Of a DNA stretch of 60,750 nucleotides, positions 8,844-17,926 are shown one piece after another; within the stretch, counting starts at the first letter, position 1; each line of letters begins with the position of its first letter. The DNA lies in contig JANQIE010000260.1 of the NCBI GenBank assembly GCA_028282295.1, forward strand, positions 1-60,750, given 5' to 3'. A program made the position numbers and the translations under genes. Origin of the DNA: Desulfobacterales bacterium (GTDB lineage: Bacteria; Desulfobacterota; Desulfobacteria; Desulfobacterales; JANQIE01). The notes below the pieces were generated by a model. That model worked only from the letters and a program-made list of their open reading frames with translations, was not told the origin of the DNA and did no database searches.

Positions 8844-9404
8844 ATGAAAAAAACACTGCTATTTGTTCTGACAGGTTTATGTCTTTGTGTGTGGGCTCTG
8901 CCGGGTTTGGCCGAAAAAGCACCTCAAAAAATTATTGACCTAGCCAACAGCAAGCTTCTTGCCCTTGGGACTGACCCGGTCATCGTTACGGCCGTCAAAG
9001 CCGCTAACAGCAAGGGGCAAACCCTTGACGCGATCAAAGCCATGGACCGTAAATGGCGCGACACTGCCGGCATTGCCGATTATATGAAGGCCATCATGGA
9101 ATCCGATTGCGGCAAGCATCTGCGCCGGATCCAGCACGATGCGCCCTATTACGCCGAGATTTTCGTGATGGATAACCAAGGCGCCAACGTGGCCATGACC
9201 GACAAGACTTCCGATTATTGGCAAGGCGACGAAGCCAAATTTAAAAAATCTTTCAACAACGGCCAGGGCGCGGTTTTTGTCGATGAAGTGGAATTTGACG
9301 ACAGCACTCAAGCCTATCTTGTACAAGTCTCCGTACCGGTGAAAGATAACGGCAGCGTGATCGGCGCCATCACCTTCGGCGTTGATATCGACAAAGTGAA
9401 ATAA
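8844..9404 (+). CDS. Secreted stand-alone Cache/PDC sensor-domain protein
   Basis: A 186-residue protein with a clean signal peptide (MKKTLLFVLTGL...GLAEKA). The rest is a single small-molecule sensor domain of the PDC/Cache type, with IFVMDNQGANVAMT, SDYWQGDEAKF and a C-terminal IGAITFGVDI strand. There is no membrane anchor or signalling domain, so it should be free in the periplasm. I chose the ATG at 8844 because GGAGGA precedes it and the signal peptide starts there; the frame is open back to 8769. The next gene, 71 bp on, is an MCP, so this protein may bind a ligand and dock onto that receptor (inference). Confidence 0.8.
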   Translation: MKKTLLFVLTGLCLCVWALPGLAEKAPQKIIDLANSKLLALGTDPVIVTAVKAANSKGQTLDAIKAMDRKWRDTAGIADYMKAIMESDCGKHLRRIQHDAPYYAEIFVMDNQGANVAMTDKTSDYWQGDEAKFKKSFNNGQGAVFVDEVEFDDSTQAYLVQVSVPVKDNGSVIGAITFGVDIDKVK

Positions 9405-9420
9405 AAACATGATCTTCTAA

Positions 9421-9444
9421 AGCGCCGAGGTGTTCCTTGGCGCT
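9421..9444 (+). terminator. Intercistronic hairpin between Cache protein and MCP genes
   Basis: AGCGCCGAGG (9421-9430) pairs with CCTTGGCGCT (9435-9444) around a four-base loop, with one G-T pair. No strong T-run follows, so it could be a leaky terminator or an mRNA-stabilising hairpin that lowers MCP expression relative to the secreted sensor protein. Confidence 0.5.
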
Positions 9445-9475
9445 TGAAGCATTTTCGCCAGGAGTAAAAAATAAA

Positions 9476-11092
9476 ATGATTTTCTTTCGAAAATTGAAAT
9501 TGGCCGGTAAGTTGTTTGGCGGTTTTGCGTTGATGATCGTGTTCATGGTCATCATCGGCATCACCGGCTATCAGAGTGTCGATCATATAAATGCGGATCT
9601 CGACGAAATTTTTACCGTGCGGCTGCCCGGCATCGATTATCTGATCGAAGCCGACCGGGATTTGCAACAACTGTTGGTGGCCGAACGGTCAATGATTTTC
9701 GCCAACGTCAAATCCGATACATTTAAAACTCTTCTTGCGGATTATGAAAAAAATCTGGAGCAAGCCAACCAGCGGTGGGAAAAATTTAAAACACTGGTCT
9801 CATCCGCGCAGGAGCGCAAACTAGTGGCCGCTTATGATGCCGCACGCGAAGAATGGATCCAGCTATCGCGGCAGGTCGTCGAAGGCCGCAAAGCCGATAC
9901 CCGCGCCGGACGTCGTTTGGCGCTCGATCTTTCGCTGGGACAAGCCAACGTCAAATTTGAACAGATGCGCGATTCGCTGGATAAACTCACCGAGCTGAAT
10001 CTGACCCTTGCCGAAAACGAACATATTGACGCGGCCCAAACCTACCGCCGGACCGTGCTGATCCTGACGATCGTCACTGTGCTGGGTGTCATCATGGGCG
10101 GCCTGATTGCCTGGGCCATTGCCCGCAGTGTATCCGGCCCCTTGAAAAAAGCGATCCTTGGTTTAAGCGAAGGGGCGGATCAAGTCAGCAGTGCTTCCAG
10201 CCAGCTATCAACATCCAGCCAGGCCCAGGCTGAAGGCGCCTCCGAGCAAGCCGCTTCACTGGAAGAGACATCGTCATCCTTGGAAGAGATCGCCTCCATG
10301 ACCCAGCAAAATGCCGACAATGCGGCTGAAGCCGACCAGTTGATGAAAACAGCCAACCAGGTTGTCGTCCAAGCCAACGCCGCCATGCAGGAGCTAACCC
10401 AGTCGATGGAAGCTATCTCGCAGTCGAGTTCCGAGACCTCGCAAATTATCAAGACCATCGACGAAATCGCGTTTCAGACCAATCTGCTGGCGCTCAACGC
10501 CGCCGTGGAAGCCGCTCGTGCCGGCGAAGCCGGGGCCGGTTTTGCCGTGGTCGCCGATGAAGTGCGCAATCTGGCCATGCGGGCCGCTGAAGCCGCGCGT
10601 TCAACATCCGGTTTGATCGAAGGGACCACCGCAAAAGTTCAATCCGGCACCGATTTGGTCACCCGCACCAACACTGCGTTCGCCGAAGTCGCCACCAGCG
10701 CCGATAAATCAGCCAAATTGGTCGATGAAATTGCTTCGGCATCCAGAGAGCAGGCAGAAGGAATCAAACAACTGGCAAGCACGGTCAGCCAAATGGACCG
10801 CGTGACCCAGCAAAATGCCGCCAATGCCGAAGAAGCTGCCTCCGCCTCGGCGGAAATGAATTCGCTGTCGGTGCAACTAAAAAAACATGTCCACCGGTTG
10901 CAAACAATTATCACTAACGATAATAACAGCGGCACGCAGATGCTATCGGGCACCGCGGTCGCCAACGCCTCCCAAACCGCCATCGCAGAACCTGCAAAAC
11001 CGCGGTTGCCGGCCCCAAACGGTCCGACGACCAGGCAGGCAAACCCCGAAGACGTCATACCCATGCATGATGAGGACTTTGCCGATTTTTAG
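9476..11092 (+). CDS. Methyl-accepting chemotaxis protein, 4HB type
   Basis: A 538-residue transmembrane receptor. The first membrane segment is near residues 12-32. A periplasmic four-helix-bundle-like region is followed by a second segment ([17 protein letters not shown]), a HAMP region (ISGPLKK-like VSGPLKKA) and a long signalling domain with the hairpin [20 protein letters not shown]. The C-terminus ends EDFADF, which fits the aromatic-x-x-aromatic pentapeptide used to tether CheR. I chose the ATG at 9476 with GGAG upstream; the frame is open to 9437. It follows the secreted Cache protein gene, suggesting a shared stimulus. It lacks its own Cache domain. Confidence 0.93.
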   Translation: MIFFRKLKLAGKLFGGFALMIVFMVIIGITGYQSVDHINADLDEIFTVRLPGIDYLIEADRDLQQLLVAERSMIFANVKSDTFKTLLADYEKNLEQANQRWEKFKTLVSSAQERKLVAAYDAAREEWIQLSRQVVEGRKADTRAGRRLALDLSLGQANVKFEQMRDSLDKLTELNLTLAENEHIDAAQTYRRTVLILTIVTVLGVIMGGLIAWAIARSVSGPLKKAILGLSEGADQVSSASSQLSTSSQAQAEGASEQAASLEETSSSLEEIASMTQQNADNAAEADQLMKTANQVVVQANAAMQELTQSMEAISQSSSETSQIIKTIDEIAFQTNLLALNAAVEAARAGEAGAGFAVVADEVRNLAMRAAEAARSTSGLIEGTTAKVQSGTDLVTRTNTAFAEVATSADKSAKLVDEIASASREQAEGIKQLASTVSQMDRVTQQNAANAEEAASASAEMNSLSVQLKKHVHRLQTIITNDNNSGTQMLSGTAVANASQTAIAEPAKPRLPAPNGPTTRQANPEDVIPMHDEDFADF

Positions 11093-11124
11093 TTCGTTGT
11101 AAATTTTTGGTGACGCCCAGATAA

Positions 11125-11162
11125 CATCGGCGGTTGAAGGTAGTTAACTTCAACCGCCGATG
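11125..11162 (+). terminator. Hairpin after the MCP gene
   Basis: CATCGGCGGTTGAAG (11125-11139) and CTTCAACCGCCGATG (11148-11162) form a perfect 15-bp stem with an eight-base loop. The following bases (CTTATTGG) are only weakly T-rich, so intrinsic termination is likely but not textbook. Confidence 0.65.
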
Positions 11163-11282
11163 CTTATTGGAATTTCCGATAAAAATAATGTTGTGCATCA
11201 CAATTTTCTATTGGACATATCAAATTTAGTTATAGTATTCAGGTGTTTCTATATGTAAATGTTAAGAGGTCTTCCATGATTC

Positions 11283-11425
11283 ATGATTTTGGCTTTACTT
11301 GAAGGCGTTTAGCCTTCTAACCGGGTTTGCTAGACGAAGCCGTGTGCCAAAATCATATCCAACCTGACATAACCGAATCGTCCTTGGGCTGTCCGTTGCC
11401 TTTGCACCTGCGATAGCCCACAGCC
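11283..11425 (+). promoter_or_regulatory. Structured leader upstream of the ModA-like redox module
   Basis: The 426-bp gap between the MCP and binding-protein genes holds two folded parts. Part one: ATGATTTTGGC (11283-11293) pairs perfectly with GCCAAAATCAT (11346-11356), enclosing the hairpin GAAGGC/GCCTTC (11301-11306/11312-11317) and a weaker CGG-TT/AA-CCG hairpin, giving a three-way junction. Part two: TGGGCT (11385-11390) can pair with AGCCCA (11415-11420), or the overlapping GGCTGT (11387-11392) with ACAGCC (11420-11425); these are mutually exclusive. It lies 94 bp before the start codon. I cannot match it to a known riboswitch, including the Moco class. It could instead be a palindromic repeat. 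Confidence 0.4.
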
Positions 11426-11518
11426 GAACACTCCCGGATAAAAATACATTTTTGAAATAGGCATCATCTCGGTTCGCATACCGAAATGACCGCAGGCGAT
11501 TACTATTGAAGGGGGTGT

Positions 11519-12388
11519 ATGGATCGAAGCAACAATCAACATAAAGCGGATTACAACCGCAGGACATTTCTTAAAACAGCAACCGGCTTGGCCGTCGGGG
11601 CTGCTTTGCCTACTGCGGCATCGGCGTCTGAAAAATTTGGCCAACATATGCTTCAAGTTTGGTCCTGCGGGGGGTTGGCAGAGGCGTTCATTCCGGCCCA
11701 CCAACTTTACGAGGAGAAAACCGGCGTCAAGATTGCCTATACCGGCGCATTTGCGGCAGCTTTGGGAAAATCTTTACTGGGAAGCGCGACCACCGAAGTC
11801 TTTGCAGGCAGGGTTCTCGGCCTGGCGAAAAAACTTCACGACGCCGGCAAAATGGAGTACTTCAAGCCGCTGTGTTTCACCAGCTATGTGATGGTCACGC
11901 CGAAAGGTAACCCATCGGGTATTTCAGATATCCGCGATCTGGCCAGGCCCGGTATCAAAGTAATTCTGGCGCCTGAATCGTCTCCTCCCGGCGGCAAGGC
12001 TGTATCGGGCCTGTTGAAAAAGGCCGGCGTGCTGGAACAAGCCATGAAAAACGCCGTGATAAAGGGAAGCTGCGTGCAGCGCACCATGCAAGACCTGGTG
12101 AACGGCAAAGGCGATGTGTCCGTGGTGGAAAAACGCCTGACGCGGATGCCCCAGTTCAAAGGCAAAGCGGACATTATCCCCATTGACTCGGAACACTTTC
12201 CGCCCCCGCCACTGACATTTACTATCGGTGTGATGACAACTGCCAAAGACCGAGCATTGGCAGATCATTATGTAAATTTCGTTCTTTCCGGGGAAGGGCA
12301 GCATTTTTTTGAGTCCGCCGGATTCATACCGGCCATATCCAAAGAAGGTGAACGATTGGCAAAAAAGTTCGGGGTGAGAGATGGCTGA
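11519..12388 (+). CDS. Tat-exported ModA-like substrate-binding protein
   Basis: A 289-residue periplasmic binding protein of the molybdate/tungstate (SBP_bac_11) kind. A twin-arginine signal is visible (NRRTFLKTATGLAVGAA, arginines 14-15), with probable cleavage after ASA near residue 36. The fold shows GGLAEAF, YTGAFAAALGKSLL, LARPGIKVILAPE and a C-terminal VNFVLSGEGQHFFESAGFIP. Tat export suggests that it folds or binds a cofactor in the cytoplasm. No ABC permease or ATPase gene is nearby. The genes after it encode membrane redox and sulfur-handling proteins, so it may present a ligand to that module rather than to a transporter (inference). The start is ATG after GAAGGGGGTGT. Its end overlaps the next gene by 8 bp. 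Confidence 0.8.
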   Translation: MDRSNNQHKADYNRRTFLKTATGLAVGAALPTAASASEKFGQHMLQVWSCGGLAEAFIPAHQLYEEKTGVKIAYTGAFAAALGKSLLGSATTEVFAGRVLGLAKKLHDAGKMEYFKPLCFTSYVMVTPKGNPSGISDIRDLARPGIKVILAPESSPPGGKAVSGLLKKAGVLEQAMKNAVIKGSCVQRTMQDLVNGKGDVSVVEKRLTRMPQFKGKADIIPIDSEHFPPPPLTFTIGVMTTAKDRALADHYVNFVLSGEGQHFFESAGFIPAISKEGERLAKKFGVRDG

Positions 12389-13196
12389 AGCCACAGGCCC
12401 ACTATCCGTTGCGTCGAATTCGTCAGCAAAGGAAAAACCGAGGACCACATATCTAAAATGGTGGCGGCGGACCACCCAGCTTGCCGGCATGGCCATCCTC
12501 GGCCAATGGTCTTTTTACGGTATTTTCCGATGCCCATTTATTGTACCCTATGTGAGCTGCCAGAGCTGTCCTGTCATTACATGTCACGGAAGGTTGCTAA
12601 CTTTATTTTGGGGCTTCTGGTTACTGCTTTTATTGTCCGCTCTTTTATTCGGCCGGGCATTTTGCGGTTGGGCCTGTCCCGGTGGGTTTGTGAACCAGTT
12701 GTTCGGCATGGCTGCGCCGCTGAAGCTGCGCGTTCAAAGTGCCGTCACCTGGATAACGCCCTTTTTTAAGTACCTCGGATTGGCTCTGGCTCTTTACGTT
12801 TGGCTGCTTTGGGGGCAACCGCGGGAAGCTGTTCCGATCCGTACCGGTGAATTCTTTTCATCGGTGGCACTGACCTTCGAACATGCAAACCTGATATGGC
12901 TCGCAAGAACATGCATTGTTCTCGGTTTACTGCTGTCGGGTCTATTTATCGCCAACGCATGGTGCCGGTTTGCCTGCCCCACCGGCGGCGTGTTGGAATC
13001 CTTAAAGCGCTGGTCGCTGTTCAAGGTATACAAAACCGAAGCATGTAACGATTGTGACAAGTGCCTTAAAATTTGCGAGATGGGAACACGGCCGGCAGAA
13101 TCCAACTGCACGAACTGCTGCGACTGCCTGACAGTATGTCCGCAGGACGCCATAAAAACCGGCCCCTCTCGAGTGATACCGAACAACTGCGGGTGA
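12381..13196 (+). CDS. NapH-like membrane polyferredoxin
   Basis: A 271-residue inner-membrane iron-sulfur protein. After a polar N-terminus it has about four to five hydrophobic segments. Paired CxxxCP motifs follow two of them (FCGWACPGG and WCRFACPTGG), the signature of NapH/NosR/CcoG-type proteins. The C-terminal domain holds two clusters of ferredoxin cysteines (CNDCDKCLKIC and CTNCCDCLTVCP). An additional CQSCPVITC near the N-terminal end is unusual. It probably carries electrons between the membrane pool and a periplasmic or cytoplasmic partner. It overlaps the upstream binding-protein gene by 8 bp, and GGGGTGAGAG is its ribosome site, so the two are likely made together. Confidence 0.85.
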   Translation: MAEATGPLSVASNSSAKEKPRTTYLKWWRRTTQLAGMAILGQWSFYGIFRCPFIVPYVSCQSCPVITCHGRLLTLFWGFWLLLLLSALLFGRAFCGWACPGGFVNQLFGMAAPLKLRVQSAVTWITPFFKYLGLALALYVWLLWGQPREAVPIRTGEFFSSVALTFEHANLIWLARTCIVLGLLLSGLFIANAWCRFACPTGGVLESLKRWSLFKVYKTEACNDCDKCLKICEMGTRPAESNCTNCCDCLTVCPQDAIKTGPSRVIPNNCG

Positions 13197-13229
13197 GAAT
13201 TGAAGCGTATTTGGAGATGCTGTGATCCA

Positions 13230-13727
13230 ATGAAAACCATGGACTGGATATATAGGTTCTGCCGATGGATACTGGGCTTGATCTTCATCTATGCCGGCAG
13301 CACCAAGTTGCTGGCGCCGGAAATCTTCGCCGTCTTGATTGACGCATACGGCATTGTTCCCGCGGGACTGCTCATGCCGGTAGCGATTGGGTTGCCGCTT
13401 CTGGAAGTAATCGCCGGTATCGGACTGCTGCTTGATATCCGGGGAAGCCTGGCGCTGGTTACCGGCTTGCTGGTGCTTTTTGTGGCGGTGCTTGGTTACG
13501 GTATTTGGATGGGACTGGATGTGGACTGCGGCTGCTTCGGCCCCGAAGACCCGGAGGCCGAGGCGTTTCACGGCCTGAGACTGTCTCTGTATCGGGATCT
13601 GGCCATGATGGCCGGCGTCTTTTTTATATATGGTTGGCGCCGGTATCGTGCCACCCAGCCAACAGGTGTCATGGTTATTGTGAATCAACTATTCAATAAA
13701 AGGAGAAAAAAAGATGCGTATGGGTAA
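13230..13727 (+). CDS. MauE/DoxX-family membrane protein
   Basis: A 165-residue protein with four hydrophobic helices. It has the MauE/DoxX features ILGLIFIYAGSTKLL at the first helix and DCGCFGPED after the third. The DCGCFG loop is typical of MauE-type proteins thought to help form disulfides or handle thiols in the periplasm. I chose the ATG at 13230. A TTG at 13200 in frame would add ten Cys-containing residues (KRIWRCCDP) and sits four bases after the upstream stop, so it remains possible. The stop overlaps the start of the rhodanese gene. Context with polyferredoxin and rhodanese suggests a thiol/disulfide or sulfane-sulfur relay (inference). Confidence 0.82.
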   Translation: MKTMDWIYRFCRWILGLIFIYAGSTKLLAPEIFAVLIDAYGIVPAGLLMPVAIGLPLLEVIAGIGLLLDIRGSLALVTGLLVLFVAVLGYGIWMGLDVDCGCFGPEDPEAEAFHGLRLSLYRDLAMMAGVFFIYGWRRYRATQPTGVMVIVNQLFNKRRKKDAYG

Positions 13728-14250
13728 ATCTGTATTGAAAATGTTTCTAGTTGCGGGCCTGGTGGCCGCGATGACAACGCCTGCCGGAGCTTTTCTGGGC
13801 AACAAGTTTGAAAGGGAAGTGGAAAAAGAAGCAGGTGCGGTCAAACTGGTCCGTGAAATTCAGCGTGGCGGCTACGATGTGGTGGCCACCGAAGAACTCA
13901 AACAATGGATCAATGCCGGCAAACAGATGCTGATCGTGGATACCATGCCCTATGAAGACAGCTACAAAAAGCAGCATGTGCCGGGGGCTGTTCAGTTTCT
14001 GCTGCCCATACCGGACATGAAAGAATGGGACACCAAACAGACCGCGGGCAAGACCTTGGATGATTTTAAGAAACTGCTGGGCAGTGATAAGGACAGATTG
14101 ATCGTGATTTACTGCGGTTTCGTTAAATGCACACGCAGCCACAACGGTGCCGCCTGGGCCGTCAAGCTCGGCTACAAGAACGTCTATCGCTATCCTGGCG
14201 GGATTTTTGCCTGGAAAGGGGCGGATTTTCCCATTGAAACGGCGCAATAG
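13714..14250 (+). CDS. Exported rhodanese-like sulfurtransferase
   Basis: A 178-residue protein with a signal peptide (cleavage near PAGAF) and one rhodanese domain. The domain shows MLIVDTMPYEDSYKKQHVPGA and the active-site stretch IYCGFVKCTRS, with the catalytic Cys expected at YCG. The loop carries a second cysteine (CGFVKC), which could form a disulfide or a second persulfide site. It ends NVYRYPGGIFAWKGADFP, typical of the family. GGAG ten bases before the ATG sits within the end of the MauE/DoxX gene, which it overlaps by 14 bp. A periplasmic rhodanese beside a membrane polyferredoxin suggests work on sulfane sulfur or a related chalcogen (inference). Confidence 0.87.
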   Translation: MRMGKSVLKMFLVAGLVAAMTTPAGAFLGNKFEREVEKEAGAVKLVREIQRGGYDVVATEELKQWINAGKQMLIVDTMPYEDSYKKQHVPGAVQFLLPIPDMKEWDTKQTAGKTLDDFKKLLGSDKDRLIVIYCGFVKCTRSHNGAAWAVKLGYKNVYRYPGGIFAWKGADFPIETAQ

Positions 14251-14269
14251 GCAACCGGGTGGGGTCTTG

Positions 14270-14842
14270 ATGCCAAAGTGGTGCAACGTTCATGGTCCTC
14301 GGGCTGAGGCGTTAATTGCACAGATTAAAAAACGGGCTGAAAATCTGTATCAAACCCGGCAGTTGCTGTGCGCTGAAGCGGTTGTAGTGACCTTGAACAA
14401 GGCTATTAACGGCGGCCTGAGTGACGCTCAGGCCGTTGCTGTTGCGGCTCCGTTCAGCATCGCGCTGGGAGACAGCGGCTGCATTTGCGGTGCTTTGAGT
14501 GGCGCCGTTTTGGCGTGCGGACTGTTTGTGGGAAACGATCAACCCTACCCTCACCGTAAACGCTTGCGCAAAAGTGCCCGGCAACTTCATGATGCGTTTA
14601 AAGCCGCCAATGGCGCGACTTGCTGCAGAGTACTTTCCTGGAATGTTCGCAATGATCGACAGGCCCGCTTCCAGCAGTGTGGACACTTGACGGCAGGCGC
14701 TGCGGAAATGGCCGCGAGGTTGATACTGTATCAAAGGCCTGAACTCATCCGATCCGCTGAATGTGGCTTTCTCCATAAAATGGACACCAGAATCGGTGCC
14801 ATGATGACACGGATGCTTCGAATTGCTCGCCTGAAAACATAA
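14270..14842 (+). CDS. C_GCAxxG_C_C family redox protein
   Basis: A 190-residue cytoplasmic protein of the C_GCAxxG_C_C type, named for its cysteine pattern. Visible elements are LLCAEAVVVTL, GDSGCICGALSGAVLACGL, CCRVLSW and QCGHLTAGAAEMAA. The function of this family is not settled; members are often near redox or radical enzymes, and the cysteines suggest a metal or iron-sulfur site. I chose the ATG at 14270 preceded by GGTGGGG; the frame is open back to 14147, inside the rhodanese gene. It is the last gene of the five-gene module, and a family A repeat follows it. Confidence 0.78.
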   Translation: MPKWCNVHGPRAEALIAQIKKRAENLYQTRQLLCAEAVVVTLNKAINGGLSDAQAVAVAAPFSIALGDSGCICGALSGAVLACGLFVGNDQPYPHRKRLRKSARQLHDAFKAANGATCCRVLSWNVRNDRQARFQQCGHLTAGAAEMAARLILYQRPELIRSAECGFLHKMDTRIGAMMTRMLRIARLKT

Positions 14843-14874
14843 TAAAGGCTTCACACAAGGTGTAAAATCTATAT

Positions 14875-14968
14875 TGCGACCGCAGGCATAGCAGGCTATT
14901 TTGAAGATTTTAAAAAATGCGAGAACGCCGCCGGGGGCCAAAAGTGGCCACTTCCGGATGGGCACTTG

Positions 14969-14971
<3 letters not shown>
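14875..14971. repeat. Family A repeat at the cheB stop codon
   Basis: The centre (CCGCAGGCATAGCAGGCTAT, then TTTTAAAAAATGCG) and right arm (CCGGATGGGCAC) match the other copies, with the arm partly changed (AAAGTGGCCACTTCCGG). The outer end, TTGCTAA, contains the reverse complement of the cheB TAG stop (14969-14971). It separates two convergent genes. Confidence 0.75.
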
Positions 14972-16048
<1,077 letters not shown>

Positions 16049-16117
16049 TTACCGTATAAGCGGCAAACCGTTTGCGGCTCAACCTTGTGCGGCCGCCTGT
16101 TGGAATAAATACCAGGG

Positions 16118-16585
16118 TCACGCGAACACACACCGCAAGGCCATCACACCCTCGATGGTTTCGATGATGATGACAATCTGGTCCTTGCCGCCGGGCACTT
16201 CGGCCTGCATCAGGTTTTGGGCGTCGGTTATCGTCGGAATGCCCAAATCGTAAACGGTTTCCCGGTCCAGGGTGCTGAAGGTGTTGCCGCCCAGCATATT
16301 CAGAATTTCCATCAGTGTGCCGTCCGCGTGTTCGGCGGCGATATTCTTCTGCTCTTCACCTAAAAAGCTTTCGGTGGTCGACAGTAACAAATCTGCGGGT
16401 ATGTATAGTTCAAAGTAACCGTTCAGCTTGCCGTTGAATTCAAGTTTACAGGCCTTCAAATCGGTAGTGGACGGTTTGTAAGCATCCAGCTTGTTGTCGT
16501 CGGACAGCTCCAGCGACATGAACAACATGGTTTCAAAGACTTCAGAAATCGAAGTCCTCATCGCCGTCTTCAACGTCTCCTTCAT
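16118..16585 (-). CDS. CheX-like chemotaxis phosphatase
   Basis: A 155-residue protein of the CheX/CheC fold. The conserved helix has an E-x2-N-x3-GN pattern (MEILNMLGGNTFS), where the Glu and Asn side chains act in dephosphorylating CheY-P. Only one such helix is present, as in CheX. The start is uncertain: the ATG at 16585 has GGAGAAG upstream but overlaps the cheY gene by 44 bp, and an ATG at 16561 is possible. The overlap with a CheY-type gene suggests that this pair works together. Confidence 0.8.
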   Translation of the reverse strand: MKETLKTAMRTSISEVFETMLFMSLELSDDNKLDAYKPSTTDLKACKLEFNGKLNGYFELYIPADLLLSTTESFLGEEQKNIAAEHADGTLMEILNMLGGNTFSTLDRETVYDLGIPTITDAQNLMQAEVPGGKDQIVIIIETIEGVMALRCVFA

Positions 16586-16967
16586 CTTCCGCTTCTCCGA
16601 GAATTTGGGTTAATTTTTGACGGATCTCTTCCGGTGTAAACGGCTTCTTGACATAATCGACCGCGCCTTTTTCCATGAATTCATCCACTTTGGCACGGCT
16701 GCCTTCGGTGGTCACCACCAATACCGGAATCGCTTTGAGCACTTCATCTTTCTTCATCTCTTCGATGAGCTGCAGCCCGTTCATCTTCGGCATGTTGTAG
16801 TCGGTAATGACAAGGTCGAGCCATTCAGACTCCATTTGCTCAAGGGCTTCGCGGCCGTTGCTCGCCTCCATGAAATCCGTGGTGCCGTAACCGGAAGCTT
16901 TGATTGTTTTTTTGATGACCGCCCGCATGGGGAGCGAGTCGTCCACAACTAAAATCTTATAGGCCAT
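16542..16967 (-). CDS. CheY-like response regulator with acidic tail
   Basis: A 141-residue single receiver domain. It shows ILVVDDS, the phosphoacceptor Asp in DLVITDYNMPKMNG, the Thr of VVTTEG and the Lys of YVKKPFTPEE. After the domain comes an acidic tail of about 16 residues ending DEDFDF, which is longer than in a plain CheY and resembles the ends of the two MCPs here. It sits in the che operon and overlaps the cheX gene, so it is likely the motor-binding or a phosphate-sink regulator. Confidence 0.92.
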   Translation of the reverse strand: MAYKILVVDDSLPMRAVIKKTIKASGYGTTDFMEASNGREALEQMESEWLDLVITDYNMPKMNGLQLIEEMKKDEVLKAIPVLVVTTEGSRAKVDEFMEKGAVDYVKKPFTPEEIRQKLTQILGEAEDEGDVEDGDEDFDF

Positions 16968-17077
16968 TGTTACCCCCGTCCTTGTGACACGAAGATAGGC
17001 GTGCGATTGAAAGTCATTGCCCTGTCAATATATTACCGGAAAAATTGAAAGCTACTCCCTAAAAAAAGAGATCACTT

Positions 17078-17926
17078 TTACACATTTTGAATCAGTTCTT
17101 CCACACTCTTCATCTTATCGCCGAATCCGGCGATGATTTCCTGCAAATCCAGCTCGGTGATTTCCATGTTCTTCAGGATGTCGCGGTAAAAGCGATAGGC
17201 CAGACCGTCGGAACCGCCGCCGATGCCGAGCATCATGCAGACCATGTCGGCCAGATAAACGATGGCGGTTGCAAGATCGCCGTGCGCGGATTCGTCTTGC
17301 ATGTGATGGTTCTGGATGATGTAGGTCATTTTATCGCTGAATTTCCACTTTTTGGCGATAAAACCGCCCAGTTCGGCATGATTGATGCCGATCACCGCTT
17401 TTTCCGCCTCCATAAAGCTATACCCTTTTTCCTCAACCAGTTTTTCGATCTTGGAATAGGAATCGGCCACAAAACGGTCCAGCACCGACTTGCCGATATC
17501 CTTGACCAGGGCCGCGGTAAAAATCAACTGTTTTTGCGCAACACCTTTTTTTTCGGCCAGTTCGCGGGCGATCAGGGCGCAGGATACGGCTTGACGCCAT
17601 AAATCGCCTTCGTTGTGACCGTATCCTTGCTGTTGTTTTTTCAGGTTTTCCGAGCCGCCTTTTAAAATCACCAGATCGACGATCTGTTCCAGCCCCACCA
17701 GGGTAACGGCCTCCTGAACAGACTCTACCGTGCGCGGCAGGCCGAAGTAGGCTGAGTTGCAGGCTTTAAGCAGGTTGGCGGTGACCATGGGATCATAGGT
17801 GATGACATCGGCGATTTCACCCATATTGCTGTTGGGATCTTCGGCCAGTCGGATGACCTGCTGGGCGATCTGAGGAATCGGTTTCAAACTGTCGATTTCC
17901 TTGATTAGCTCTTTGATGTTGCTCAT
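17078..17926 (-). CDS. HDOD domain signalling protein
   Basis: A 282-residue protein that is nearly all one HDOD domain (LKPIPQIAQQVIRLAEDPNS, then ITYDPMVTANLLKACNSAYFG, and later NHAELGGFIAKKW). HDOD domains look like HD hydrolases without all metal ligands and act in signalling; the exact role here is unknown. The start is the ATG at 17926 with GGAG eight bases upstream. It overlaps the cheD stop by four bases (ATGA), so translation is coupled. Deltaproteobacterial che operons often include such a gene. Confidence 0.9.
   Translation of the reverse strand: MSNIKELIKEIDSLKPIPQIAQQVIRLAEDPNSNMGEIADVITYDPMVTANLLKACNSAYFGLPRTVESVQEAVTLVGLEQIVDLVILKGGSENLKKQQQGYGHNEGDLWRQAVSCALIARELAEKKGVAQKQLIFTAALVKDIGKSVLDRFVADSYSKIEKLVEEKGYSFMEAEKAVIGINHAELGGFIAKKWKFSDKMTYIIQNHHMQDESAHGDLATAIVYLADMVCMMLGIGGGSDGLAYRFYRDILKNMEITELDLQEIIAGFGDKMKSVEELIQNV

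Noticed and set aside
11283-11425. Moco riboswitch before the ModA-like gene
   Set aside because: The gene context invites it, but the conserved Moco core could not be found in the sequence.
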